Origin: a virus
Virus record (IMG/VR): IMGVR_UViG_3300032245_000091
Span: 1 to 23,872 of that record
DNA: 23,872 nucleotides
Strand: one strand, 5' to 3'
Part shown: piece after piece, positions 1-7,169 of the stretch
Numbering within the stretch: the first letter of the stretch is position 1
How the letters are laid out: every line of letters begins with the position of its first letter
The notes under the pieces: generated by a model
The model's database searches: none
Seen by the model: the letters and a program-made list of their open reading frames with translations, nothing else
What the model was told of the DNA's origin: nothing
Program-made: the position numbers and the translations under genes

Positions 1-880
1 ATGCGGTTGATGCAAGTCTAATAGAAACAAGTGGTTTATAAGTTGTAGTTATATAAGAACCCGCTGTAGCAGATGTCATTGTGGCAACATGTTCAATAGA
101 TGTTTGTTCATAACCAGCTTCTGATAATACAGTTGAACAAATTTGTTTTAAATAAGAAGCTGATCCAGTTGCCGCAGTATTTGTTATTTCATATCTTACA
201 GGTAATATAGCAGTTGTCATATAAACAGAAGTTCCAGTAACGTTTGCAGTTTGATAAGTATGACAAACTATATACTGACCATTAATAATAAAACCACATC
301 TAACATTACCAACACCCAACCATTCAAAATCCATCCATAAGATTTGAGGTTTAGTTAAATCTAAAGTTAAACCACTTGAACCTGTTCCATCTAATTTATC
401 CCCATTCCAAGAAGACTGATCAACTTTTCTTGTAGTATCATCAACAGAACCCCCTATATAAGTTCTTAATATAAATGATTTAGTAGTGTTATTTAATTGA
501 AAAAATACTCCATTTTGAACTCCAAAATAACCAACCCTCTGTCTTAAATTTGTTTTAGCTTCATTCATTACAAAAGTTGCAAGAACTAATAAACCTTTAC
601 CTGGTTGATATGGAAACGATCTAAATGTTTGTCTTACTACTTCAGCGCCAGAAGCAGTGCTTACATCCATTCTAACAGATGATTCATTAGGTAAATAAGT
701 TGTAGATCCACCCGACACAGTTGATGTATCAAATTGAGGATCTATTGTGTATCTATTTTGAGAATCAAATAATGTATATGGTTGGGATACTCTTAATCTT
801 CCAAATGCATCAGTATTAGTTCCACCTATTGCAATATAAGTTGGATTACTTGGACCTGAGTTTAAATTATCACAACTCAT
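1..880 (-). CDS. Virion structural protein, 3' end cut off by window edge
   Basis: The reading frame opens at ATG 878-880 and runs without a stop to the left edge, giving about 293 codons; the C-terminus lies outside. Near the N-terminus (about residues 18-35) it carries GGTNTDAFGRLRVSQPYTLF, a signature I associate with virion structural proteins of marine cyanophages and pelagiphages. The rest is Gly/Thr/Ser-rich with alternating hydrophobic residues, as in beta-rich virion proteins; no enzyme motif is visible. The start overlaps the stop of the preceding 58-aa gene by one base (TAATG), so it is probably translationally coupled. It is the most distal tail-side gene in the window. A tail-associated or fibre-like role is inferred from position; the exact function is unknown. 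Confidence 0.8.
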   Translation of the reverse strand, partial: MSCDNLNSGPSNPTYIAIGGTNTDAFGRLRVSQPYTLFDSQNRYTIDPQFDTSTVSGGSTTYLPNESSVRMDVSTASGAEVVRQTFRSFPYQPGKGLLVLATFVMNEAKTNLRQRVGYFGVQNGVFFQLNNTTKSFILRTYIGGSVDDTTRKVDQSSWNGDKLDGTGSSGLTLDLTKPQILWMDFEWLGVGNVRCGFIINGQYIVCHTYQTANVTGTSVYMTTAILPVRYEITNTAATGSASYLKQICSTVLSEAGYEQTSIEHVATMTSATAGSYITTTYKPLVSIRLASTA

Positions 881-1056
881 TAGCAGCCAAACCTCATGTT
901 AAACCATGTAAATCTTTGCAACTCTTGTTTTAGATCTTCTTGAAAAGAAAAGTTTAATTGATCTTTTAATGTTTCCAAAGCTTGTAGAACTTGTCTTTGA
1001 TTATCCGGAGAATATTCTTGACTTGGTTCTGGTATGTACGTTGTAATTTTTGCCAT
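880..1056 (-). CDS. Small 58-aa protein between tail genes
   Basis: The ORF runs from ATG 1054-1056 to TAA 880-882. It is coupled at both ends by one-base TAATG overlaps: its start overlaps the stop of the tail-hub gene and its stop overlaps the start of the next virion gene. That arrangement, with no wasted bases, is the main evidence that it is real. The product begins MAKITTYIPEPSQEYSPDNQ. The middle is rich in Gln, Leu and Glu and could form one amphipathic helix, with an aromatic/basic end (WFNMRFGC). No known domain is recognised. Position suggests a small tail or virion component. Confidence 0.7.
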   Translation of the reverse strand: MAKITTYIPEPSQEYSPDNQRQVLQALETLKDQLNFSFQEDLKQELQRFTWFNMRFGC

Positions 1057-2969
1057 TATCTTCTTCCATCAGGTTGAATATCTACTCTAAATAATCCATA
1101 TCTCCAGTTTTCATCTACAGATTCGTTTTCAACTTTAATACTCATTAATCTATTTCTTGCTCTAGTATCTATCTTAGTTGTAGATGAAGTTACAGTGTAA
1201 GGTCCCAACATCTGACTATTTTGTGTTTGAGATGGATAATCTCTTAACAATAAAGTTACTTTAGCATTTCCATCAAGTATTTTAAAGTCGGGTATAAATC
1301 TATTTATCTTCATTAAATACTGACCATCTCCTTCTATATCTAAGTCAAAGTCTCCAGATTCAACATATGCAGGAATAGCTGTTTTAACTCCAGTATAACT
1401 TACTTCATTAACACCTGTCTCATGTTCGTAATATGTACATGCCCCATAAGTATTTGTTACACCATTAATAGTTGGGAATGTTGGTACTGCAGTTGATATC
1501 CATTTTGTAGCATATGGTTTATCGTATGTTTGAGCATCTGAATAAGTTGTTCTAGTTAAAGACATTGTAGTCCAAGTATTTTCAACAAAGTTATACACTA
1601 CTGATGCATTGATTGCTGATGAATTTGCAGTTGGATAAAACCAAATTACTTCATTATATAAACTATTATGAGAACCATAGACAATATCTGCAGAATTATA
1701 GTTTATACCAGGATTATCTCCACCAGTTGTAAATACATAATCTTCAACCAATGATGGCAATTGTTTAACAGTACCGTCGTATACAAAGAATCCTCCACCA
1801 AATCCCATCCAGAATATTGCACCTTGTGCAAAGACTATTGAATGTTGACCAATACATCCGCAGTTTGTACCGACCTGTCTTATTGAAAAAACAAATGGGG
1901 GACCAACAAATTGCATAACATAAGCTGCTTGATCCGTTAAAATAAATATATAATCCTTACCTTGTACAGCTCCAACGATATAGTTTCCTGTGTCAAGTCT
2001 AAAGGTACCTGCAGTATTTGTTGCAGTAGGTGCCCAAGTATTATAATCTTCTTGGTTTGAAAATCTTATAAACATTGGATCTTGAGAAGATGCAGTTCCA
2101 ATCGTAGTTTCTGTTCCAAGTAATATTAAATGTCTATCTCTATCAGATACGATTGAACAAACAGATTTAGTTGGAGCTCCTGCTATAATAGATGCTCTAG
2201 TAGTTAAAGCTCCACCCACTGATGGATCCCATGAATATGTTTTTCCATCTTTAACAGTTGAAACTAATATTTGTCCAAAGTTATCAAACGACCAATTTGC
2301 TGCCGATAGTATTACTGTTGGAGAAGTTGATGCTGATCCCCAAGCAACTGTTCCCCAGGTAGATGTTCCCCATCCATAACCATAAGTCTGATCAATAGGA
2401 CCTATAAATATATATGGGGTTGTAATTAAGGAACCACCGCCAGTGACACCTGTCCCTGTTTCAGTTACTGGCATTGTAATTCTAAATGTTGAAGAAGATG
2501 GAACCGATATTACTTCAAAAGTATTAGTTGTAAAATTAGCTGATGTAAAACTTGTAGTAGTAGGACCTGGTGTTGTAACTGAAGTAAATATAATATAATC
2601 ACCAACTGCAAGTCCATGAGCTGCTTTATTAATTGTAACAGTTCTAGATCCTGTTGTAGATGTATAAGTGCATCCAGTTATAGCTGTACCAAGTGGCGTA
2701 ATGTCATAAAACGCACCTTCAAAATAAATAGCTAATACTTTATTTGTACCAATCGCTGCATATTTATTACCACTTAAATCTGTCCATGTATGCTGTGATC
2801 TTGCAACACCTGCTAATGTTTTAGGTAATAGTTCTTGCCAACCACCTATTTTTTCAGGGTATCCATAACGAAAACGAATAAAATCACCATCAATCCACTG
2901 ACCTTCTGCAGCGGTCGCTGTGTCTTGTTTGTTAAATCCAGCTTTTATTGGTATTTTTTTTAAAGGCAT
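1056..2969 (-). CDS. Tail hub / gp10-like stabilisation protein
   Basis: A 637-aa protein starting MPLKKIPIKAGFNKQDTATA. The opening (IKAGFNKQDT, then WIDGDFIRFRYGYPEKIGGW at about residues 25-44) resembles P22 gp10-like packaged-DNA stabilisation or tail-hub proteins of short-tailed phages. The body is Gly/Thr/Ser-rich and beta-like. Residues around 118-126 (AAHGLAVGDY) match a small module common in phage tail proteins. Residues about 195-213 contain WGTSTWGTVAWG, a repeated Trp-Gly motif shared with the N-terminus of the repeat protein at 9121-9882. No good Shine-Dalgarno lies upstream of the start, although a TATAAT is present at 2978-2983. It sits just beyond the AT-rich cassette and returns to the composition of the structural genes. 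Tail-hub assignment is moderately sure. Confidence 0.65.
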   Translation of the reverse strand: MPLKKIPIKAGFNKQDTATAAEGQWIDGDFIRFRYGYPEKIGGWQELLPKTLAGVARSQHTWTDLSGNKYAAIGTNKVLAIYFEGAFYDITPLGTAITGCTYTSTTGSRTVTINKAAHGLAVGDYIIFTSVTTPGPTTTSFTSANFTTNTFEVISVPSSSTFRITMPVTETGTGVTGGGSLITTPYIFIGPIDQTYGYGWGTSTWGTVAWGSASTSPTVILSAANWSFDNFGQILVSTVKDGKTYSWDPSVGGALTTRASIIAGAPTKSVCSIVSDRDRHLILLGTETTIGTASSQDPMFIRFSNQEDYNTWAPTATNTAGTFRLDTGNYIVGAVQGKDYIFILTDQAAYVMQFVGPPFVFSIRQVGTNCGCIGQHSIVFAQGAIFWMGFGGGFFVYDGTVKQLPSLVEDYVFTTGGDNPGINYNSADIVYGSHNSLYNEVIWFYPTANSSAINASVVYNFVENTWTTMSLTRTTYSDAQTYDKPYATKWISTAVPTFPTINGVTNTYGACTYYEHETGVNEVSYTGVKTAIPAYVESGDFDLDIEGDGQYLMKINRFIPDFKILDGNAKVTLLLRDYPSQTQNSQMLGPYTVTSSTTKIDTRARNRLMSIKVENESVDENWRYGLFRVDIQPDGRR

Positions 2970-3008
2970 AACTTGTTATTATACACAAATATATCCTAAA
3001 CGCTATAT

Positions 3009-3362
3009 TTAAAGATTTTGTTTTAAACTTTGTCTAATCCTAGTTGCTGATATTTCTTGTATTTCTTTTGATAATACAATTTCTTCTATTTTATATCCTA
3101 CATCTCTACCATAGCATATATTAGTTACATTTGGAACTTTAATAACTTCAAATTTACCTACATAATCTTTAAGTTTATCTTCAATACGCTTTTTAATTTC
3201 ATCAAATTGAAATGGATTGTTTTCTGATTCTGGCATTGATCTAACCATAATAATAACTTGGCCAGTCTTCTTTAATATCTCTTTAAATAAAGCTAAATGA
3301 CCATCATGGAATGGTTGCCATCTTCCTAACATTTGTGCTGTTGGTTTACTGTAGTCTATCAT
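3009..3362 (-). CDS. HxGH-type nucleotidyltransferase
   Basis: A 117-aa single-domain protein. Residues 13-22 read GRWQPFHDGH, the ATP-binding HxGH motif of the cytidylyltransferase/NadM-like superfamily, and residues 104-110 (ISATRIR) match its C-terminal ISxTxxR motif. Both catalytic signatures are therefore present in a compact enzyme, shorter than typical NMN adenylyltransferases of about 170 residues. Family knowledge predicts transfer of a nucleotidyl group from an NTP to a small phosphorylated or anionic substrate; the substrate cannot be read from the sequence. AAGGAG lies four bases before ATG. The gene overlaps the APS-kinase-like gene by 17 nt. Adjacency to kinase and sulfotransferase genes raises, but does not prove, an ATP-sulfurylase-like role; NAD salvage or a sugar-nucleotide role are alternatives. 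Confidence 0.8.
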   Translation of the reverse strand: MIDYSKPTAQMLGRWQPFHDGHLALFKEILKKTGQVIIMVRSMPESENNPFQFDEIKKRIEDKLKDYVGKFEVIKVPNVTNICYGRDVGYKIEEIVLSKEIQEISATRIRQSLKQNL

Positions 3363-3735
3363 GTATCTCCTTTATTATGTTATTGTAATTAAAATTTTTT
3401 ATCTCAAAGTCTACTTTTTTAGGTTTTTCAAATACTTTATTAGTATCTTCAAATCTTCCTTTATCAATCGTATTCATCCAAATCTTCATGTCATAGAAAG
3501 ATCTATAAGATTCAAATGGACAAACAAAGTCTACAACAACATTATTAACGGCAAGATCACACATAGTCATCATACGGTTAGCTTGTCGCTTACGACCATT
3601 TTCTGTAAAATCCCAATCTTCAAATAGCTTTCTAATGTCATCAGCGTTGAAGTGTGGTATTTTTTTACCTTCTATTAATTTTTTAGCAAATGTAGTTTTG
3701 CCAGACCCTGGTAATCCAAATATTAATATCTTCAT
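3346..3735 (-). CDS. APS-kinase-like P-loop kinase (short)
   Basis: A 129-aa P-loop protein. Walker A is GLPGSGKT at residues 7-14. Residues 30-35 (NADDIR) and the following WDFTENGRKRQANR match the substrate loop of adenylylsulfate kinases, whose pattern is D-G-D-N-x-R followed by a D/E-R-x-E-N-x-R stretch. VDFVCPFESYR (68-78) corresponds to the SPYR region. The protein is much shorter than a typical CysC of about 200 aa: residues after about 90 look divergent and the usual C-terminal helices are missing or reduced. Family knowledge predicts ATP-dependent phosphorylation of adenosine 5'-phosphosulfate to PAPS, but a different small substrate is possible. The start overlaps the stop of the sulfotransferase-like gene by four bases (ATGA). 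Confidence 0.72.
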   Translation of the reverse strand: MKILIFGLPGSGKTTFAKKLIEGKKIPHFNADDIRKLFEDWDFTENGRKRQANRMMTMCDLAVNNVVVDFVCPFESYRSFYDMKIWMNTIDKGRFEDTNKVFEKPKKVDFEIKNFNYNNIIKEIHDRLQ

Positions 3736-4448
3736 ATGAAATATTTTAAATTGCTAAATTCTTTTTCAACTTTATTAACTATATTATTAATTTCTTCATT
3801 ATTAAATGTCCATTGTTTTTCCTCGTTAAATAATTTTTTTCTATGTTCAGTTACATTTTTTAAATTTATATATTCATTGTTATCATTTAAACCAGCGTCT
3901 TTTACATGATAATTTATATTTACTGGCAAATATTCAATTTCAAAAAAAGAACATATTTCTTTTAATTTACTTTCTTTATTTAAAATAAAATCATTGTATT
4001 CTAAAAAATAAACATTTTCAGAATCTAAAATCCACAACAATCTATCTATCCAAAAATGTGCTTGTGCTTCTAATATACTACAGTTATTCAATTTTTTATT
4101 TTTAAAATGTTGATTAATATTCATTGCTTTTAGTATTTTAATATTTGAATCAAAATAAAATTCTTTTGTTTGATAATTATTATCTATTTTATATAAATGA
4201 TCTTTTAATTTTCTATAAATAAATACTTTTTTATTTTTTATTACTTTTGATAAAAAACATAATCCACTAGAAAATTTTATTAAGATATTTTTTTTAAACT
4301 TTTCTTTCATATATTTTTCAATATCTTTTTCATTCAAATCAATACAATTAAAAGTACACTGCGGCTCCGTTAATGTTGGAATTGAATTACTTAATAAAGA
4401 AGCAAGTAGGGTTGAACCACAAAAAGAAGTATGAAATATACTAAACAT
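3732..4448 (-). CDS. Sulfotransferase-like P-loop protein
   Basis: A 238-aa protein. Its N-terminus carries HTSFCGSTLLASLL at residues 6-19, which fits the 5'-phosphosulfate-binding loop of bacterial sulfotransferase-family proteins (S/C-G-S/T-T-L-L, with Gly and Ser/Thr binding the PAPS phosphate). The centre (AQAHFWIDRLLWIL, about 126-139) and ENVYFLEYNDFILN (about 142-155) look like the helical and strand elements of that fold. The rest is Lys/Asn/Ile-rich, reflecting the extreme A+T content. Family knowledge predicts transfer of a sulfuryl group from PAPS to an acceptor hydroxyl or amine. The acceptor is unknown; a host-surface glycan or virion protein is inference. It overlaps the upstream oxygenase gene by eight bases and the downstream kinase gene by four. 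Confidence 0.68.
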   Translation of the reverse strand: MFSIFHTSFCGSTLLASLLSNSIPTLTEPQCTFNCIDLNEKDIEKYMKEKFKKNILIKFSSGLCFLSKVIKNKKVFIYRKLKDHLYKIDNNYQTKEFYFDSNIKILKAMNINQHFKNKKLNNCSILEAQAHFWIDRLLWILDSENVYFLEYNDFILNKESKLKEICSFFEIEYLPVNINYHVKDAGLNDNNEYINLKNVTEHRKKLFNEEKQWTFNNEEINNIVNKVEKEFSNLKYFI

Positions 4449-4965
4449 TAGTATTAGAAATACTGTGAAAATATCCTGTAAATAAATATCTGTCCTTATT
4501 ATCTGGGCAAGGTTGACCTTTATGAATATGAGTAAATGAACAAGGAAAAATAGTTAATCTTCCTTTTTTAGTATATATAATATTATTATTAAAAAATTCA
4601 GTCCCACATTTATTATTTGATAAATAAATAGTTAAACCTAAAACTCTATATGGATCTCTATAACTATGCTCCCAATGCCAATTTTCAAAATAATTTCCAG
4701 GTTTAAAATATTTAAATTTTAACTCCTTTAATTCCATTTTTCCAAATAAATATTTTAATTCTGTGAATTTTTCTAAATATTTATAATAACAATTTAGTAT
4801 TTTAGAGACCATAAAATTAATCTTATCGTATTCTTCAGGTTGAATGTGATAGTAATTTATTCCATTAAATATTTGTTTATTAACTTTTTCTTTAAATAAA
4901 TTTATTATTTTATCGCATTCATCTTCGGATAATACATCATCTTCTACCAAGATATGATCTAACAC
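4441..4965 (-). CDS. 2OG-Fe(II) oxygenase (HxE-type metal site)
   Basis: A 174-aa double-stranded beta-helix oxygenase. The metal ligands appear as H97-W-E99 in NWHWEH, with a distal His at 146 or 148 (FTHIHKG) and the 2-oxoglutarate-binding Arg at 159 (DRYLFTGYF). KKGRLTIFPCSFTH (133-146) is typical of marine phage oxygenases of this class. The acidic ligand is Glu rather than the more usual Asp. The start is GTG, overlapping the stop of the preceding gene as TAGTG, with AAGGA just upstream. The substrate is unknown; the family hydroxylates or demethylates proteins, nucleic acids and small molecules. It is the third of three such enzymes in the cassette and lies immediately before the sulfotransferase-like gene. 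Confidence 0.85.
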   Translation of the reverse strand: MLDHILVEDDVLSEDECDKIINLFKEKVNKQIFNGINYYHIQPEEYDKINFMVSKILNCYYKYLEKFTELKYLFGKMELKELKFKYFKPGNYFENWHWEHSYRDPYRVLGLTIYLSNNKCGTEFFNNNIIYTKKGRLTIFPCSFTHIHKGQPCPDNKDRYLFTGYFHSISNTNV

Positions 4966-5186
4966 TATTTTCCTTCTATTTTTGTAAATTCGTTTGTTTC
5001 TTTATCTTTAATTTTTTTATCAAAATAAGCATGCCAGTCTCCGACTATTCTTATTAATGTATTTGAAAAATGTTTTAATGTTTCTGCTGGTAAATGTAAT
5101 TTTTTATTTTTTTTAATAATATTTATTTCCTGTTTAGAAAATTCTATATCACAGGATCCATCTTTTCCATATTGTTTAAATATCAT
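4965..5186 (-). CDS. Small orphan protein between oxygenase genes
   Basis: A 73-aa Lys-rich protein, not recognised. It contains YGKDGSCDIEFSKQEINIIK near the N-terminus and a middle HLPAETLKHFSNTLIRIVGD that looks helical. There is no signal peptide or membrane segment. The start overlaps the stop of the upstream oxygenase gene by four bases (ATGA), and its stop overlaps the GTG start of the next oxygenase, so it is embedded in a coupled translational chain. The position suggests a partner or accessory of the oxygenases; no function can be assigned. Confidence 0.65.
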   Translation of the reverse strand: MIFKQYGKDGSCDIEFSKQEINIIKKNKKLHLPAETLKHFSNTLIRIVGDWHAYFDKKIKDKETNEFTKIEGK

Positions 5187-5821
5187 ACTTCAGATCCTTC
5201 ATAACTTGGTAATAAATTATTATTTTTATAATGATCCATTAATGAATTTTTTAATTTATCATTTCTATATTTTTCATGTAAACCAATATCTGGTCTGCAG
5301 TCAAATTTCATATCTTTATATAATCCATTTTTATCAACATAATGTATAAAAACTTGACTATTCCAATCTCCGTTAAATTTTTCTCTCCAATGTAATACTT
5401 CACATCCAGAATATAACAAAGCATCTCCATCATTTAATTCGATCGGTGTACCATCAACAAATATAGGCCATTTTGTACCATCACTACCTATTTTAATAGT
5501 TAAACTTATCTCACAACTTGGTCTATCTCTATGTTTTTTTAAAGACGAACCATATGTATACATTCTCCAATAAGTATAAGTTGGAAATAGTTTTAATCCA
5601 CTTTCATTTTCTACCAAACTTGTTTTAATTTTTAAAATTGACTCCATTAAAGGATCATTAATAAAAAAAGTATCTCCATTAGGAGACATACGTATATCAA
5701 AAGAATTTATATTATTTCTGTGTCTATATACACAGTATTGATTTAATAATATTATTTCATCTTTTGATAAAAAATTATTAATTATTTTATATTTAAAATC
5801 TTTTTTAATTATACCGCCCAT
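5183..5821 (-). CDS. 2OG-Fe(II) oxygenase (HRD type)
   Basis: A 212-aa protein with a double-stranded beta-helix core. H97-R-D99 (KKHRDRPSCEISL) supplies the first two iron ligands and H144 (EVLHWREKF) the third. IELNDGDALLYSGCEVLHW (about 127-145) is the turn and strand before the distal His. The expected 2OG-anchoring Arg about ten residues after the distal His is not evident; NSQVFIHYV (154-162) occupies that place, so co-substrate binding may differ. The N-terminal 80 residues probably form a lid region. The target is unknown. It shares 13 bases with the upstream oxygenase gene and four with the downstream orphan gene. It differs clearly from both neighbouring oxygenases, so this is not a simple tandem duplication. 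Confidence 0.85.
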   Translation of the reverse strand: MGGIIKKDFKYKIINNFLSKDEIILLNQYCVYRHRNNINSFDIRMSPNGDTFFINDPLMESILKIKTSLVENESGLKLFPTYTYWRMYTYGSSLKKHRDRPSCEISLTIKIGSDGTKWPIFVDGTPIELNDGDALLYSGCEVLHWREKFNGDWNSQVFIHYVDKNGLYKDMKFDCRPDIGLHEKYRNDKLKNSLMDHYKNNNLLPSYEGSEV

Positions 5822-6384
5822 GATACTACTGAATACCTCGTTCCTTTTAAAACCGGTTTAACTGTATGTGGATACATAAAATTACTTGGCCATATTATAC
5901 ATCTATTTTTTTTAGCATCTATGTTTTTTTCTTCTGATCCATCTGGATTTCTAAAACACAGTTGACCTCCGCTATAATCATCATTTATCATTAAAATACA
6001 ACTTAATGTTCTTGGAGCATTTTTACAATGATCCGTATGCCAAGTATAAAACCCAGTGTTTTCATATTTTAAAACAGAGGGTGGTCCCAATGATTCAACT
6101 GATAAATCTAAAATTTTCAAATCTTGTCTATATTTATTTATCCCTTCCCAAAAAACATTACTTAAAAATTGTCCCCAATGTACGGAAGACATACTATCAC
6201 TAAGTATATCTAATGCTGACACGTAAGTCCTTCTTATATCAAAATCAACAACTCCAGCTGCTCCAGGATTGATTACTTTAGATTCTTCATATTTTAAATG
6301 ATTTTTACAAAAATCCAATAAATTATCAATAATATTATTTGGCAATATATTATCGTATACTTTTATTAAACTATTTATTTCCAT
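5809..6384 (-). CDS. Prolyl-hydroxylase-like 2OG-Fe(II) oxygenase
   Basis: The open frame extends to 6399, but that codon is TTG; the first ATG (6382-6384) is preferred, giving 191 aa. Ligands for Fe(II) are H116-T-D118 (WHTDHC) and H173 (YPHTV), with R183 (GTRYSVVSW) for the 2-oxoglutarate carboxylate. This complete HxD...H...R set, with GGQLCFRNPDGS between, is that of prolyl-4-hydroxylase-like enzymes. Family members hydroxylate proline in proteins or other substrates. It is transcribed in the same direction as, and two genes after, a fibre gene rich in Xaa-Pro-Gly, which makes that fibre a plausible substrate (inference). The start overlaps the preceding gene by 10 nt, and only a weak GGA-type ribosome site is seen. 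Confidence 0.85.
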   Translation of the reverse strand: MEINSLIKVYDNILPNNIIDNLLDFCKNHLKYEESKVINPGAAGVVDFDIRRTYVSALDILSDSMSSVHWGQFLSNVFWEGINKYRQDLKILDLSVESLGPPSVLKYENTGFYTWHTDHCKNAPRTLSCILMINDDYSGGQLCFRNPDGSEEKNIDAKKNRCIIWPSNFMYPHTVKPVLKGTRYSVVSWAV

Positions 6385-7130
6385 AATTTTTTTTTCCAAA
6401 ATAAATTTTTATACTTATGTAATAAATTAAACCCTTCATATTTCCAAATAGAATGTTTAATCTCTGATTCTTTTATTGGTTTTATAGACATTTTCCAATT
6501 ATCTCTTTTAAACGGTATTACTTGTACATATGGTGTTCCTTTTTTTATAGTATCTTCTAGCACAGGATATTTATCTCCATTAATTATTATTGGAAAATTT
6601 ATTTCAACTGGAAAAACATCTGTATCGACAATACCAGATATAATTGAAAATCTATCATCTGAATTATTTAAAGGAGGAACAAATAAACAAGAATATCCTC
6701 TTGGTGTTTTAATTCTCCATGGATTTAATATTTTATAAAAAGGTAAGTTTTTATTTTTATCAACAAAAGGACATTCTTTTCCACCCACCTGAGTAATGGG
6801 ATGAACATCGTTTCCATGATTTAAGTTTATTTTTTTTGAAATATTAAAAATAGAAAATTCATTCATAGCAAAAGTACTAAAAGAATCTTTTATATTTAAT
6901 TGTCCATTATATACATTATGTCTAATAAAAAAATCTTGAGGAATTTTTAATAAATATCCAGAAGTAAGTGTATCTAAAAATGGTATGCATCCTTTTATAG
7001 TTTTATTTAAAATAGTATGATCTAATTTTTTATACCATTCAGGTATATTAAGTTTAATTGGGATAGGAATATCTTGTTTTGTTTTAAAATATTCTTCATG
7101 GGTTGAAAACTCTATTTCTTTATCAAACAT
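6375..7130 (-). CDS. Conserved phage protein, DUF6065-like
   Basis: A 251-aa protein without a recognised catalytic motif. The N-terminal half has IPEWYKKL (about 29-36) followed by KGCIPFLDTLTSGYLLKIPQ (46-65). The C-terminal half has NPWRIKTPRGYSCLFVPPLN (about 136-155), then a GIVDTD...PVEINFPI strand pair and a KGTPYVQVIPF strand. This pattern resembles proteins I associate with DUF6065, possibly a cupin-like beta-barrel fold; that match is from memory and tentative. It is the second gene of the AT-rich cassette and lies upstream of the oxygenases. A 39-base AT-rich gap (7131-7169) separates it from the preceding gene, one of the few gaps in the cassette. Confidence 0.7.
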   Translation of the reverse strand: MFDKEIEFSTHEEYFKTKQDIPIPIKLNIPEWYKKLDHTILNKTIKGCIPFLDTLTSGYLLKIPQDFFIRHNVYNGQLNIKDSFSTFAMNEFSIFNISKKINLNHGNDVHPITQVGGKECPFVDKNKNLPFYKILNPWRIKTPRGYSCLFVPPLNNSDDRFSIISGIVDTDVFPVEINFPIIINGDKYPVLEDTIKKGTPYVQVIPFKRDNWKMSIKPIKESEIKHSIWKYEGFNLLHKYKNLFWKKKLWK

Positions 7131-7169
7131 ATTATAAACATACTACATTTTATATATACTTGTAAAGTA

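Noticed and set aside
2978-2983. TATAAT on the minus strand just before the tail-hub gene
   Set aside because: There is no -35 at proper spacing and it is too near the ATG; such hexamers are common in this AT-rich DNA.
3009-3362. Calling the nucleotidyltransferase a true ATP sulfurylase
   Set aside because: The motif QPFHDGH with ISATRIR fits NadM/cytidylyltransferase-like enzymes, and the protein is far shorter than ATP sulfurylases.
3361-3627. Plus-strand open frame opposite the APS-kinase-like gene
   Set aside because: It lies entirely opposite a gene with clear P-loop motifs, has no ribosome site, and its composition is what the complement of an AT-rich gene gives.
6006-6203. Plus-strand open frame opposite the prolyl-hydroxylase-like gene
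   Set aside because: A shadow of an oxygenase gene with intact catalytic residues; no other plus-strand gene is supported in the window.
7131-7169. Promoter-like TTTACA...TATAAT and T4-late-like AT-rich sequence before the DUF6065-like gene
   Set aside because: The spacings do not fit a -35/-10 pair and the match to TATAAATA is imperfect; chance matches are expected here.
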